Source: Achromobacter sp. UMC71 (lineage in GTDB: Bacteria; Pseudomonadota; Gammaproteobacteria; Burkholderiales; Burkholderiaceae_B). Taken from it: DNA of 64,000 nt. The translations under genes and the position numbers were made by a program. Below the pieces are notes generated by a model. It worked only from the letters and a program-made list of their open reading frames with translations. It was not told the origin of the DNA and made no database searches. The stretch spans positions 1 to 64,000 of the forward strand of contig NZ_LZZT01000041.1 of assembly GCF_014170305.1 (NCBI RefSeq). Direction: 5' to 3'. Position 1 is the stretch's first letter. Every line of letters starts with the position of its first letter. Positions 8,431-17,832 of the stretch are shown one piece after another.

Positions 8431-10434
8431 ATGACTGATCAACCAGACCTCACCAAGCTGATCTTCGGTCGCCTGACCTGGGACGCCATTCCTTTCCACG
8501 AACCCATCCTGCTCATCACCTTCCTGATGGTGGCGGTGGGCGGCGTGGTGGTGCTGGGCGCCATTACCTACTACAAGAAGTGGGGCTACCTGTGGCACGA
8601 GTGGTTCACCAGCATCGACCACAAGAAGATCGGCATCATGTACATGATCCTGGGCATCGTGATGCTGCTGCGCGGCTTTGCCGACGCCATCATGATGCGG
8701 CTGCAGCAGGCGGTGGCGTTCGGCGATTCGGCCGGCTACCTGCCGCCACACCACTATGACCAGATCTTCACGGCGCACGGCGTCATCATGATCTTCTTCG
8801 TGGCCATGCCGCTGGTCACCGGGCTGATGAACTACGTGGTGCCGCTGCAGATCGGCGCGCGCGACGTGGCTTTCCCGTTCCTGAACAACTTCAGCTTCTG
8901 GATGACCACCGGCGGCGTGGTGCTGGTGATGATGTCGCTGTTCGTCGGCGAGTTCGCGCGTACCGGCTGGCTGGCATATCCCCCCTTGTCAGGCATCGCG
9001 CAGAGTCCGGACGTGGGGGTGGACTATTACATATGGGCGTTGCAGATAGCGGGGGTAGGCACCTTGCTGTCAGGGGTGAACCTGCTGGTGACCATCGTCA
9101 AGATGCGCGCGCCCGGCATGTCGCTGATGCGCATGCCGATCTTCACCTGGACCGCCCTGTGCACCAACGTGCTGATCGTGGCGGCGTTCCCGGTGCTGAC
9201 CGCCGTGCTGGCGCTGCTGTCCATGGACCGCTACGTGGGCACCAATTTCTTCACGGCCGACTTCGGCGGCAACGCCATGATGTACGTGAACCTGATCTGG
9301 ATCTGGGGCCACCCCGAGGTCTACATCCTGATCCTGCCGGCCTTCGGCATTTTCTCGGAAGTCGTGGCGACCTTCTGCGGCAAGCGCCTGTTCGGCTACG
9401 CGTCGATGGTGTACGCCACGGTCGTGATCACGGTGCTGTCGTACCTGGTGTGGCTGCACCACTTCTTCACCATGGGGTCCGGAGCCAGCGTGAACTCGTT
9501 CTTCGGGATCACGACCATGATCATCTCGATTCCGACCGGGGCCAAGATCTTCAACTGGCTGTTCACCATGTACCGCGGCCGCATCCGCTTCGAAGTCCCC
9601 ATGCTCTGGACCATGGGCTTCATGGTGACCTTCGTCATCGGCGGCATGACCGGCGTGCTGCTGGCGGTGCCGCCGGCCGACTTCGTGCTGCACAACAGCC
9701 TGTTCCTGATCGCCCACTTCCACAACGTCATCATCGGCGGCGTACTGTTCGGGCTGATGGCCGGCATCACCTACTGGTTCCCCAAGGCCTTCGGCTACAA
9801 GCTCGACCCATTCTGGGGCAAGTGCTCGTTCTGGTTCTGGCTGGTGGGCTTTTACTTCGCCTTCATGCCGCTGTACGTGCTGGGCCTGATGGGCGTAACC
9901 CGCCGCGTGAACCACTTTGAAGACCTGTCGCTGCAGATCTGGTTCCAGGTGGCCGCGTTCGGCGCTTTCCTGATCGCCATCGGCATCGCCTGCTTCCTGA
10001 TCCAGCTGGTGGTCAGCTACCGCCGCCGCGAATCGCTGCGCGACGACACGGGCGATCCGTGGGGCGGCCGCACACTGGAATGGTCCACGTCCTCGCCGCC
10101 GCCCGCCTACAACTTCGCCTTCACGCCGCGCGTGCATGACCAGGATGCCTGGTGGCAGATGAAGCAGCACGGGTTCCAGCGGCCGCAGACGGGGTTCATC
10201 CCCATCCACATGCCCAAAAACACCTGGGCGGGCATCGTGCTGGCGGCCATCAGCGTGGTGATGGGCTTTGCGCTGATCTGGCACATGTGGCCGCTGGCGG
10301 TGCTGTCGTTCGCGGCGCTGATCATCGTGTCCATCGTCCATACCTTCAACTACAAGCGCGAGTACTACGTGCCGGCCGACGAGGTTGTGCGCACGGAAGA
10401 CGCCCGCACCCAATTGTTGGCAAAACATGTCTGA
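8431..10434 (+). CDS. cyoB: Cytochrome bo ubiquinol oxidase subunit I
   Basis: 667 residues, the full length of CyoB, with about fifteen membrane helices. Heme-copper ligands are all visible: [11 protein letters not shown] (heme b) near residue 115, [14 protein letters not shown] with the CuB histidine cross-linked to tyrosine near 293, WLHHFFTMG (CuB) near 344, and [13 protein letters not shown] (hemes o and b) near 429. It reduces oxygen to water and pumps protons. The start ATG is 59 bp after cyoA; the stop overlaps cyoC by 8 bp. Sequence is intact throughout. Confidence 0.97.
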   Translation: MTDQPDLTKLIFGRLTWDAIPFHEPILLITFLMVAVGGVVVLGAITYYKKWGYLWHEWFTSIDHKKIGIMYMILGIVMLLRGFADAIMMRLQQAVAFGDSAGYLPPHHYDQIFTAHGVIMIFFVAMPLVTGLMNYVVPLQIGARDVAFPFLNNFSFWMTTGGVVLVMMSLFVGEFARTGWLAYPPLSGIAQSPDVGVDYYIWALQIAGVGTLLSGVNLLVTIVKMRAPGMSLMRMPIFTWTALCTNVLIVAAFPVLTAVLALLSMDRYVGTNFFTADFGGNAMMYVNLIWIWGHPEVYILILPAFGIFSEVVATFCGKRLFGYASMVYATVVITVLSYLVWLHHFFTMGSGASVNSFFGITTMIISIPTGAKIFNWLFTMYRGRIRFEVPMLWTMGFMVTFVIGGMTGVLLAVPPADFVLHNSLFLIAHFHNVIIGGVLFGLMAGITYWFPKAFGYKLDPFWGKCSFWFWLVGFYFAFMPLYVLGLMGVTRRVNHFEDLSLQIWFQVAAFGAFLIAIGIACFLIQLVVSYRRRESLRDDTGDPWGGRTLEWSTSSPPPAYNFAFTPRVHDQDAWWQMKQHGFQRPQTGFIPIHMPKNTWAGIVLAAISVVMGFALIWHMWPLAVLSFAALIIVSIVHTFNYKREYYVPADEVVRTEDARTQLLAKHV

Positions 10435-11068
10435 TACCCTGGCCCCCACCCTGCCCGGCGGCGCCACGCCGCCCCCGGAGCCCGTGTTCTACGTGCCCGG
10501 CGAACACCACCCGAAGAACGGCACCCTGCTGGGCTTCTGGGTCTACCTGATGAGCGACTGCCTCATCTTCGCCTGCCTGTTCGCCACCTATGGCGTGCTG
10601 GGGCGCAACTATGCGGCCGGGCCGTCGGGCGCCGACCTGTTCGACCTGCCGCTGGTGGCGGTGAACACGTCGCTGCTGTTGCTGTCGTCCATCACCTACG
10701 GCTTCGCCATGCTTGAAATGCGCCGTGACCGGGTGGGCGCCACGCAAGGCTGGCTGGCGGTCACCGGCATCCTGGGGCTGGGCTTCCTGTCACTGGAAAT
10801 GTACGAATTCGCGCACCTGATCCACCTGGGCGCCGGGCCCCAGCGCAGCGCCTTCCTGTCGGCGTTCTTCACGCTGGTGGGCACGCACGGCCTGCACGTC
10901 ACGTTCGGCATCGTCTGGCTGGTGACCATGATGGCGCAGGTCAGGAAGCACGGCCTGATCCCCGAAAACCGCCGCCGGCTGATGTGCCTGTCGATGTTCT
11001 GGCACTTCCTGGACCTGATCTGGGTCGGCGTGTTCACCTTTGTCTACCTGATGGGAGTGCTGCCATGA
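10427..11068 (+). CDS. cyoC: Cytochrome bo ubiquinol oxidase subunit III
   Basis: 213 residues with five membrane helices, as in CyoC. Recognisable segments include [21 protein letters not shown] at the first helix, the LEMYEF region, and [14 protein letters not shown] with [18 protein letters not shown] at the end. The ATG at 10427 lies within the last codons of cyoB (8-bp overlap), so translation is coupled. The subunit contains no metal centre and stabilises the core and its lipid-filled cavity. Confidence 0.96.
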   Translation: MSDTLAPTLPGGATPPPEPVFYVPGEHHPKNGTLLGFWVYLMSDCLIFACLFATYGVLGRNYAAGPSGADLFDLPLVAVNTSLLLLSSITYGFAMLEMRRDRVGATQGWLAVTGILGLGFLSLEMYEFAHLIHLGAGPQRSAFLSAFFTLVGTHGLHVTFGIVWLVTMMAQVRKHGLIPENRRRLMCLSMFWHFLDLIWVGVFTFVYLMGVLP

Positions 11069-11457
11069 CCGCCCATGCCGACCACGCTGGCCACGGCGGC
11101 CACGACCACCATGACGACGACGGCGCCGCCCACGGCACCCTGAAAAGCTACGTCACCGGCTTCGTGCTGGCGGCCATCCTGACCGCGATTCCGTTCTGGC
11201 TGGTGATGGGCCGCGTGTTCGACAGTTCGCGCACGACCGCGCTCATCATCCTGGCGTTCGCGGCGGTCCAGATCGTGGTGCACATCATCTATTTCCTGCA
11301 CATGGACGCCAAGTCCGAAAGCGGCTGGAACATGTTGGCGTTAATATTCACGCTGGTGCTGGTCGTAATCACGCTCAGCGGATCCATCTGGATCATGTAT
11401 CACTTGAACTCCAACATGATGCCCATGTCCATCCACGACATGCGGAATATGCCCTGA
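11065..11457 (+). CDS. cyoD: Cytochrome bo ubiquinol oxidase subunit IV
   Basis: 130 residues: a histidine- and aspartate-rich N-terminus (HADHAGHGGHDHHDDD) followed by the CyoD core LKSYVTGFVLAAILTAIPFW and two further helices. The start overlaps the cyoC stop as ATGA. The extended His-rich leader is longer than in E. coli CyoD and could bind metal; that is inference. The subunit assists assembly of the copper centre in subunit I. Confidence 0.95.
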   Translation: MTAHADHAGHGGHDHHDDDGAAHGTLKSYVTGFVLAAILTAIPFWLVMGRVFDSSRTTALIILAFAAVQIVVHIIYFLHMDAKSESGWNMLALIFTLVLVVITLSGSIWIMYHLNSNMMPMSIHDMRNMP

Positions 11458-11461
11458 CGTA

Positions 11462-12268
11462 ATGGCGGCAATAAAAGACTCTTCTCTATCCGGCGACACC
11501 CCCCGCAGTCCCCGCAGCGCAACCACCCTGACGATACTCGGGGTGATTGCGGTTGCGCTGTTCGCGGGCCTGTGCGCCCTGGGCACCTGGCAGGTGCATC
11601 GCCTGGCCTGGAAACAAGGCTTGATCGCGCAGGTGGACCAGCGGGCCCACGCCCCCGCCACACCGGCGCCCGCGCGCGCCGACTGGGCCGGACTGAATTC
11701 GGACAACGCCGAATACCGCCGCGTGTCGGCCACCGGCGCCTACCAATATGACAAGCAGACGCTGGTGCAGGCCGCCACCGAACTGGGTAGCGGCTACTGG
11801 GTCATGACCCCGCTGCAGCTGGCCGATGGCGGCGGCACGGTGCTGGTCAACCGCGGCTTCGTGCTGCCGGAATGGCGCAAGCGCCAGACCGCCGGCCAGG
11901 CCCAGATCCAGGCGCAGGCCGAGGCCGCGCCGGTCCGGGTCAGCGGCCTGTTGCGCATGGGCGAACCCGGCAGCGGGTTCCTGCGCAACAACGATCCGGC
12001 CACCAACCTCTGGTATTCCCGCGACCTGCCGGCCATCGCGGCCGCGCGCGGCCTGACGGACGTGGCGCCGTACTTCATCGACGCGGACGCCGCCCCCGGC
12101 GCCGGCCGCGATCCGGCCAAGGCCCCAGTGGGGGGCCTGACCGTGCTGACCTTCCCCAACAACCACTTGGTCTATGCCATTACCTGGTACGCCCTGGCCG
12201 CCATGATCATCGTCGGCGCGGCCATTGTCGTGCGGGAAGAACGGCGGCTGCGCGGCCGTCGCGGATGA
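11462..12268 (+). CDS. SURF1-family oxidase assembly protein
   Basis: 268 residues. Two membrane helices near the ends (about 23-41 and 237-256) flank a periplasmic domain, the SURF1 topology. Family motifs are LGTWQVHRLAWKQGLI after the first helix, EYRRVSATGAY, and NNHLVYAITWYALA at the start of the second helix. It begins 4 bp after cyoD, so it is the fifth gene of the operon. SURF1 proteins help insert heme into heme-copper oxidases. No cyoE (heme O synthase) gene follows, so farnesylation must be encoded elsewhere. Confidence 0.9.
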   Translation: MAAIKDSSLSGDTPRSPRSATTLTILGVIAVALFAGLCALGTWQVHRLAWKQGLIAQVDQRAHAPATPAPARADWAGLNSDNAEYRRVSATGAYQYDKQTLVQAATELGSGYWVMTPLQLADGGGTVLVNRGFVLPEWRKRQTAGQAQIQAQAEAAPVRVSGLLRMGEPGSGFLRNNDPATNLWYSRDLPAIAAARGLTDVAPYFIDADAAPGAGRDPAKAPVGGLTVLTFPNNHLVYAITWYALAAMIIVGAAIVVREERRLRGRRG

Positions 12269-12362
12269 GCGGATGGCGGCGGCCCGCCGCTGTCTGTTCA
12301 TCGCCAAGACCCGCCTGATAATTGCCGTAAATAGCCAGAAATTCGACCGAATTGCCGGAAAA

Positions 12363-12379
12363 TAGACCAGACTGGTCTA
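12363..12379. promoter_or_regulatory. TetR-type operator palindrome upstream of porin
   Basis: TAGACCAG-A-CTGGTCTA, a perfect 8-1-8 palindrome. The TAGACC...GGTCTA ends match the NemR-type operators of the TetR family. No tetR gene lies nearby. It sits 87 bp before the porin start codon and 12 bp before a terminator-like hairpin. Confidence 0.55.
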
Positions 12380-12390
12380 CACTAGGGGCT

Positions 12391-12439
12391 GGGAACACCG
12401 CTGGGCGCAACGCCTAACGTGCTGTTCCCTTTGTTTTTT
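12391..12439 (+). terminator. Hairpin plus T-run between SURF1 and porin
   Basis: Arms GGGAACA (12391-12397) and TGTTCCC (12423-12429) enclose a smaller GGCG/CGCC stem, and TTTGTTTTTT follows at 12430-12439. It has the form of an intrinsic terminator on the plus strand. It could end the cyo-SURF1 transcript or act as an attenuator in the porin leader; the sequence does not decide. Confidence 0.6.
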
Positions 12440-12465
12440 CCACCCCCACTCTAGGAGTTTTCCGG

Positions 12466-13572
12466 ATGAAAAAGACGCTGCTCGCAGCTGCAATGTTGAC
12501 CTCATTTGCAGGCATCGCTCAGGCAGAAACGTCAGTCACTCTCTATGGTGTCATCGACACCGGCCTCGGCTACAACAAGATCAAGGGCGATGGCTACGAC
12601 GGCAGCAAGCTCGGCATGATCAACGGCATCCAGGCCGGCTCCCGCTGGGGCCTGCGCGGATCCGAAGACCTGGGCGATGGCCTGCGCGCCGTGTTCAAGC
12701 TGGAAAGCGGCTTTGACTCGGGCAATGGTTCGCGCAGCCAGAATGGCCGCCTGTTCGGCCGCCAAGCCACCATCGGCCTGGCCAGCGACGCCTGGGGCAC
12801 CGTGGAATTCGGCCGCCAGGCCACCGTCGGCTCGAACTACCTGGCCGACATCGACCCCTTCTACACCAGCTACACCCAATCGAACCTGGGCCTGGGTTTC
12901 AGCGCGGCCAACACCATGCGCTGGGACAACATGATCATGTACCGCAGCCCTTCGATGAGCGGCTTCGAATTCGCCGCCGGCTACTCGTTCAATGCGGATG
13001 ACACCAACGCCAACGAAACCGGTTTCCGCACCGCCGACAACTCGCGCGGCATCACCCTCGGCGCGCGCTACGTGCAAGGCCCCCTGAACTTCACGCTGAC
13101 CTACGACCAGCTCAACGGCTCGAACCGCGCCACCATCGATCACGATGCCACCCCGCGCCAATACGCCGTCGGCGTGTCGTACGACCTGGAAGTCGTGAAG
13201 CTGGCCGCCGCCTATGGCCGCACCACCGACGGCTGGTTCGTCGGCCAGGACCTGCCCGGTGGCACGCCGTTCAGCGATGAATTCGGCACCAACCGCTACG
13301 TCGACGGCTTCAAGGCCAATGCCTACATGCTGGGCGCCACCTTCCCGGTGGGCGGCGCGAGCAGCGTGTTCACCTCGTGGCAGCACGTGTCGCCGTCCAA
13401 CGACCGCCTGACCGGCGGCGACGCCAACATGAACGTCTGGAGCGTGGGCTACACCTACGATCTGTCCAAGCGCACCAACCTGTACGCCTACGGTTCGTAC
13501 GGCAAGGACTACGCGTTCATTTCCGGCCTGAAGAGCACCGCGGCCGGCGTCGGCATCCGTCACGTGTTCTAA
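12466..13572 (+). CDS. General diffusion porin (Bordetella OmpQ/OmpC type)
   Basis: 368 residues with a Sec signal peptide MKKTLLAAAMLTSFAGIAQA cleaved before ETSVTLYGVIDTGLGY, the standard first strand of betaproteobacterial porins. The body has alternating beta-strand periodicity, the SRWGLRGSEDLGDGLRAVFKLESGF motif and the C-terminal GVGIRHVF ending in Phe, the outer-membrane assembly signal. It should form a trimeric 16-strand channel. AGGAG lies 9 bp before the ATG. Its upstream region holds the TetR-type palindrome and hairpin listed above. It converges on the AraC gene with a 4-bp overlap. Confidence 0.95.
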   Translation: MKKTLLAAAMLTSFAGIAQAETSVTLYGVIDTGLGYNKIKGDGYDGSKLGMINGIQAGSRWGLRGSEDLGDGLRAVFKLESGFDSGNGSRSQNGRLFGRQATIGLASDAWGTVEFGRQATVGSNYLADIDPFYTSYTQSNLGLGFSAANTMRWDNMIMYRSPSMSGFEFAAGYSFNADDTNANETGFRTADNSRGITLGARYVQGPLNFTLTYDQLNGSNRATIDHDATPRQYAVGVSYDLEVVKLAAAYGRTTDGWFVGQDLPGGTPFSDEFGTNRYVDGFKANAYMLGATFPVGGASSVFTSWQHVSPSNDRLTGGDANMNVWSVGYTYDLSKRTNLYAYGSYGKDYAFISGLKSTAAGVGIRHVF

Positions 13573-14357
13573 GGCAGGCCGGCGCGCCTGCGCAGCCTTC
13601 TTCCCGGAGGCTCGCCGTAGGCGCGCCGGTACATTGCAATAAAGGCGCTGTCGCTGGCGTAGCCCACCGAATGCGCCACCTCGGTCACGGAGGCCCCCTC
13701 GGCCAGCCGGGCCCGCGCGATCAGCAGCCGGCATTGGGTGCGCCAACGGGTGAACGGCAAGCCCGTCTCGGCCAGAAAGGCCCGCGCCAGCGTGCGGCCG
13801 CTCGCCCCCACGCGCCGCCCCCATTCCTCGATAGACAACGTGCAAGCCGGATCGGCCAGCAACGCATCGGCGATGGGTGCCAGCCGCCTGTCGCGCGGCA
13901 TCGGCAAGTGCAGAGGCGCCGTCGGCGCCGCCGCCAACTCATCCAGCAAGGTGCCGACCAGGCGATGCCGGACCGCGTCCAGCGGCTGGTCGGACGGCCA
14001 CTGCGTGACGCGCACGATCATCTCGCGCAGCAAGGGGTTGACGTCCAGAATGCACGGGGTCCGCGGCAGATCCGGAAAGACATCCACATCGAAATACAGG
14101 CTGCGATAGGCGAACGCGCCTTGCATGACGGTGCGGTGCAAGCAGCCCGCCGGCAGCCAGGCCGCCTGCAGCGGCGCCAGTTGCCCCACGCGGTCCGCCA
14201 GGTACAAGGTCACCCCGCCTTGCGCCTGATACAGCAATTGCGCGCGCTGATGCGCGTGCCAATCCGAGGCGTGGGCCCGGGTATCGATGGCCTGTCCCAC
14301 CACGGGGCATGCGACGCGGTCCGGATCTTCGACGAAAGCGGGGGAATAGACGGGCAT
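13569..14357 (-). CDS. AraC-family transcriptional regulator
   Basis: 262 residues: an N-terminal cupin-like sensor domain (DWHAHQRAQLLYQAQGG) and a C-terminal double helix-turn-helix (RTLARAFLAETGLPFTRWRTQCRL, then VTEVAHSVGYASDSAFIAMYRRAYGEPPG). The architecture matches small AraC regulators that control divergent efflux genes. The neighbouring MFS gene starts 91 bp away in the other direction and is the likely target. Effector unknown. Confidence 0.88.
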   Translation of the reverse strand: MPVYSPAFVEDPDRVACPVVGQAIDTRAHASDWHAHQRAQLLYQAQGGVTLYLADRVGQLAPLQAAWLPAGCLHRTVMQGAFAYRSLYFDVDVFPDLPRTPCILDVNPLLREMIVRVTQWPSDQPLDAVRHRLVGTLLDELAAAPTAPLHLPMPRDRRLAPIADALLADPACTLSIEEWGRRVGASGRTLARAFLAETGLPFTRWRTQCRLLIARARLAEGASVTEVAHSVGYASDSAFIAMYRRAYGEPPGRRLRRRAGLP

Positions 14358-14448
14358 GTCCGATTGGCGATGTTTTATGGCTGGATGCCGTGATTTTGCT
14401 CAACCGGGCGCCGATACGCTAGCGTCCTTTTGCCGCACCGTCATCGCC

Positions 14449-15639
14449 ATGTCCCACACCGCCCCCCCTTTGCACGGCCACGCTGCGCTGCCGCCGCGTT
14501 GGCTCGTCATCGCCCTGCTGGCCCTGCCGCAGATCGCCGAAACCATCATGGCCCCCGCACTGCCGGACCTGGCGCGTCACTGGCGCCTGGATGCGGCCGC
14601 CACGCAACCGGTCATGGGCATTTTCTTCGTCGGCTTTGCCGGTGGCGTGTTGCTATGGGGACTGCTGGCCGACGCCTGGGGCCGCCGCCCCGCGCTGCTG
14701 GCCGCGCTGGCCACGGGACTGGCCGGCACGCTCTGCGCCAGCCTCGCGCCCGACTATGCGTGGCTGCTGGCGGGGCGCTTCATCCAGGCGCTCGGCCTGG
14801 CCGCCTGCTCGGTCGTCGTGCAGACCATGCTGCGGGACTGCCTGGGCGGCGGACCGCTGACGCGCTATTTCGTGACCTTGGGCGCGGTGCTGGCCTGGTC
14901 GCCCGCCGCCGGGCCGTTGACGGGGCAATGGGTGGCGGACCGCTACGGCTATGCCGGCGTGCTGGCAGTGATCGCCCTGATGATCGCCGGCCTGTTGTTT
15001 TTCACCGCGCGCCACGGCCGGGAAACCCGTCCCGCGCACACGCCCGCCGTGTCCCTGCCCGCCTTGGGACGACGGATGCTGGCCGACGCAGGCTTGCGCC
15101 GCACCGTGCTGTGCGTGGCGGGCCTGAACCTGCTGGTGTTTTCCTTCTATGCCGCCGGCCCCTTCATGACGGGCCCCTTGCCCGGACTGGGTTTTGGCTG
15201 GATCGGGCTGGGCGTGGCCTTGGCCGGCAGCCTGGGCGCCGCGCTAAACCGCTATTTGCCCGCCACACTGGACGCCGATGGCCGCCTGCGCCACGGCCTG
15301 CGCTGCACCGCCGCGGGCGTGGTCGCGCAAGCCGCCGCCGTGTTCTGGCACCCGGCGCCCGGATGGCTGTGGGCCGCCCTGGCGCTGCCGGTGTTCGTGG
15401 GCTACGGCTTGGCAATTCCCAATCTGCTGGGGCCCGCGCTGCGCAATTACGGCCATTGCCTGGGACGGGCCGGTGCATTGTTCGGCCTGGCGTATTACAG
15501 TCTGCTGGGCCTGGGGCTGGCCGCTACGGCGTGGCTGCCGTTCGATTCGCCGCGACCGCTCTCGGCCGCCTGGATGGCCGTGGCGCTGCTGTTGCTGCGG
15601 GGGCACGCAAGGCGCGCGGCGATGGCGCCACGAATATGA
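14449..15639 (+). CDS. MFS drug-efflux transporter (Bcr/CflA type)
   Basis: 396 residues with about twelve membrane helices. It begins WLVIALLALPQIAETIMAPALPDLARHW, the Bcr/CflA first helix, followed by LWGLLADAWGRRPALL (MFS motif A) and the GRFIQALGLAACSVV antiporter segment. ATG 14449 was preferred over upstream in-frame starts because it gives the usual short N-terminal tail. Likely a proton-driven exporter of a toxic small molecule under control of the divergent AraC gene. Confidence 0.85.
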   Translation: MSHTAPPLHGHAALPPRWLVIALLALPQIAETIMAPALPDLARHWRLDAAATQPVMGIFFVGFAGGVLLWGLLADAWGRRPALLAALATGLAGTLCASLAPDYAWLLAGRFIQALGLAACSVVVQTMLRDCLGGGPLTRYFVTLGAVLAWSPAAGPLTGQWVADRYGYAGVLAVIALMIAGLLFFTARHGRETRPAHTPAVSLPALGRRMLADAGLRRTVLCVAGLNLLVFSFYAAGPFMTGPLPGLGFGWIGLGVALAGSLGAALNRYLPATLDADGRLRHGLRCTAAGVVAQAAAVFWHPAPGWLWAALALPVFVGYGLAIPNLLGPALRNYGHCLGRAGALFGLAYYSLLGLGLAATAWLPFDSPRPLSAAWMAVALLLLRGHARRAAMAPRI

Positions 15640-15709
15640 CAAGTGCAATGATCACGCAACACGGTTCCGTCATCATTGGATACTCCTCTGATCAATCCCC
15701 CTGCCGCCC

Positions 15710-17005
15710 ATGTCCCGCACGCCTTCCCTCGCCGCTCCTCTGCCCTTTGCCGCCCGCTGGCGCCCCGCGCTGCGCGTGCTGGCGCTCGCCTCGCTGCCGT
15801 TGCTGCTGGCAGCCTGCAACGGTAGCGATGACGACACCCCCCCGGTCGCGCAGAATCCCGCGCCGCCCGTCGACACCCGCAACCCGGCCTACCTGGCCAC
15901 CAAGCCGGGCGACGTGATCAAGGTGCGCATCGAGGAACTGCGCCCCACCCAGGCCGCCATCGGCTACGACCAGATCTACTACAAGCTCGGCCGCTGGCAG
16001 GGCGACTTCAACCGGCCCACCTGGGCCGCCAATGCCGTCAACCAACTGGACTACGTGAACCGCACGGTCGGCAAGAAGTTCAGCGACTACTGCGAGGACA
16101 TGGGCGGCACCACGGCCCAGGCGTTCACCACGGTCGCCCAGGCCCAGGCAGCCCGCCTGGACAAGCCCGACACCTTCAACTGCACCGCCGCCCCCGGCAG
16201 CGACCCGACCAATCTGAAGACGGTAGTAATCGGCTGGGACGGCAACCTGTACCTGACGGACGGACACCACACGTTCTCGTCGCTGCGCGAGATCTCCGAT
16301 GGCGGGCCCAAACTGCCGGTGTGGGTCAAGGTGGACGCCAACTACAGCGCCATCGGCACGGCCTCGGCGTTCTGGCAACGCATGGTCGACGAACGCAAGG
16401 CCTGGTTGCGCGATGGCCAGAACCAGCCGATCACGGTGGACCAACTGCCCTCGCGCCTGGGCATCGCCAACGCGCAGGAAGCCGGCGGCATGCAGGAAGA
16501 CCGCTACCGCTCGCTGGTGTACTTCACCCGCGACATCGCCTACAGCAACGGCAATCTGCCGGAATTCGCCGAATTCCTGTGGGGTGACTGGCTGCGCCGC
16601 CAGGTCGCGGGCGGCCAACTGGCCGGCCTGGACACGTACGCGATGGTGGCGCCATCCACCCCCGCGCAGATCTTGACGGTCAGCACGCTGAGCGCCGCGT
16701 TGGCGTCCACCGGTGCCAACGACGGCTACGCCGCCGCCGTGCGCAATGCCGCGCTGAAGATGACCGCGCTGGCCGACACCGACATCGTGTTCCAGGACCG
16801 CACCGCCGCCAGCCTGGGCCGTATCGTGCTGGTGCCGGGCGCAGCCAGCGGCACACCGACCAAGACGGCCCGCGATACGCTGGAAGAACTGCCCCGCAAC
16901 GACGTCAAGACCAATGGCGACCCGCGCACCGCCGGCAAGCTCTGGTATTCCGTGAACTACCGTGCCTGCGGCAAGCCTGCCGCCGGCACCTGCTGGGGCT
17001 GGTAA
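15710..17005 (+). CDS. ParB/Srx-fold lipoprotein (ParBc_2-like)
   Basis: 431 residues. The N-terminal signal ends in a clear lipobox, LLLAAC (Cys36), so the protein should be a lipoprotein exported across the inner membrane. The mature part has the outline of the ParB-like family PF08857: VKVRIEELRPTQAAIGYDQI, an Asp-rich region, then YLTDGHHTFSSL with Asp184 and His186-His187, the family's conserved D-x-HH element. The C-terminal half is unassigned. ParB/Srx folds normally act in the cytoplasm on DNA or nucleotides; an exported lipidated form is unusual. Function unknown; some homologues are annotated as nucleases without proof. Confidence 0.75.
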   Translation: MSRTPSLAAPLPFAARWRPALRVLALASLPLLLAACNGSDDDTPPVAQNPAPPVDTRNPAYLATKPGDVIKVRIEELRPTQAAIGYDQIYYKLGRWQGDFNRPTWAANAVNQLDYVNRTVGKKFSDYCEDMGGTTAQAFTTVAQAQAARLDKPDTFNCTAAPGSDPTNLKTVVIGWDGNLYLTDGHHTFSSLREISDGGPKLPVWVKVDANYSAIGTASAFWQRMVDERKAWLRDGQNQPITVDQLPSRLGIANAQEAGGMQEDRYRSLVYFTRDIAYSNGNLPEFAEFLWGDWLRRQVAGGQLAGLDTYAMVAPSTPAQILTVSTLSAALASTGANDGYAAAVRNAALKMTALADTDIVFQDRTAASLGRIVLVPGAASGTPTKTARDTLEELPRNDVKTNGDPRTAGKLWYSVNYRACGKPAAGTCWGW

Positions 17006-17107
17006 GCGCAGCGCCGGTGGCCGCGCCACGCGGCACCGACTCACGCCGCGCCGTCCAACCGCGCGGCGTGGTCACGTTCAGTGGCCGCCTTGCGTGACAA
17101 ACGACCT

Positions 17108-17716
17108 TCAGACCTCGCCCTGCATCGCCGGGCGGCTCTTGACCTTGCCCAGCCAGGCCTGCACCTTCGGATGCGCGGCCACCGGCGCCCCCAGCAAGAC
17201 GCTGTAGCCGACGACCGACCCCACCACCAGGTCGGCCAGCGAGTAGCTATCGCCCAGCATCCAGGGCTGGCGCGTCAGATGCGCGTCCAGCAGCCCCAGC
17301 AGCGCGTCCAAATCGGCGGTGGCGCGCGTTGCCTGGCGGGCGTCTCGTACGGATTCATCGCCGTGGGTCGCGAGGAACAGGCGCGACAGCACCGCGCCAT
17401 ACGTCACGTAGGCCCACGCGCACCACGACATGGCGGCCAGCCGTTCGGGCGTACCCGCGGCCGGCCACAGCCCTTGCTTGACGCCCCAGTTTTCGCCCAG
17501 CCACAGGTGGATGGCCAGCGCCTCGAACAGCGGCGCGCCATCGATCGTCAGCGTCGGCACCTTGCCATTCGGATTGAGGGCCAGGAATTCGGGGCGGCGC
17601 TGCTCGCCAGCCCGGATGTCCACCTTGACGCGCTCGTGCGGAACCTGCAGTTCGGCCAGGGCGCAGGCGATGGGGGAGGCGCTGGACTGGGGGTACCAAT
17701 AAAAAACGATAGACAT
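17108..17716 (-). CDS. Glutathione S-transferase family protein
   Basis: 202 residues, normal GST length. N-terminal thioredoxin-like domain with FYWYPQSSASPIACALAEL (catalytic Ser region), NPNGKVPTLTIDGAPLFEALAIHLWL (cis-Pro and the E-x glutathione-binding turn), then an all-helical C-terminal domain with YSLADLVVGSVVGY, the N-capping box. It should conjugate or transfer glutathione; the substrate is unknown. It is divergent from the WYL-type regulator, a common arrangement for regulated stress genes. Confidence 0.9.
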   Translation of the reverse strand: MSIVFYWYPQSSASPIACALAELQVPHERVKVDIRAGEQRRPEFLALNPNGKVPTLTIDGAPLFEALAIHLWLGENWGVKQGLWPAAGTPERLAAMSWCAWAYVTYGAVLSRLFLATHGDESVRDARQATRATADLDALLGLLDAHLTRQPWMLGDSYSLADLVVGSVVGYSVLLGAPVAAHPKVQAWLGKVKSRPAMQGEV

Positions 17717-17791
17717 GGAAAGGCTCCGGATTTCAGGGGGAAGTGCCGCGGCCCCATGGCCGCTGACGACGGACGAACTGTAGAATCCATT

Positions 17792-17806
17792 GCGGACAGT
17801 TTCCGC
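17792..17806. promoter_or_regulatory. Inverted repeat between GST and WYL regulator
   Basis: GCGGA-CAGTT-TCCGC, a perfect 5-5-5 dyad 27 bp before the regulator start. Candidate operator for the divergent pair. Confidence 0.35.
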
Positions 17807-17832
17807 CCTCGATACGGGCTATCGTCAATCTC

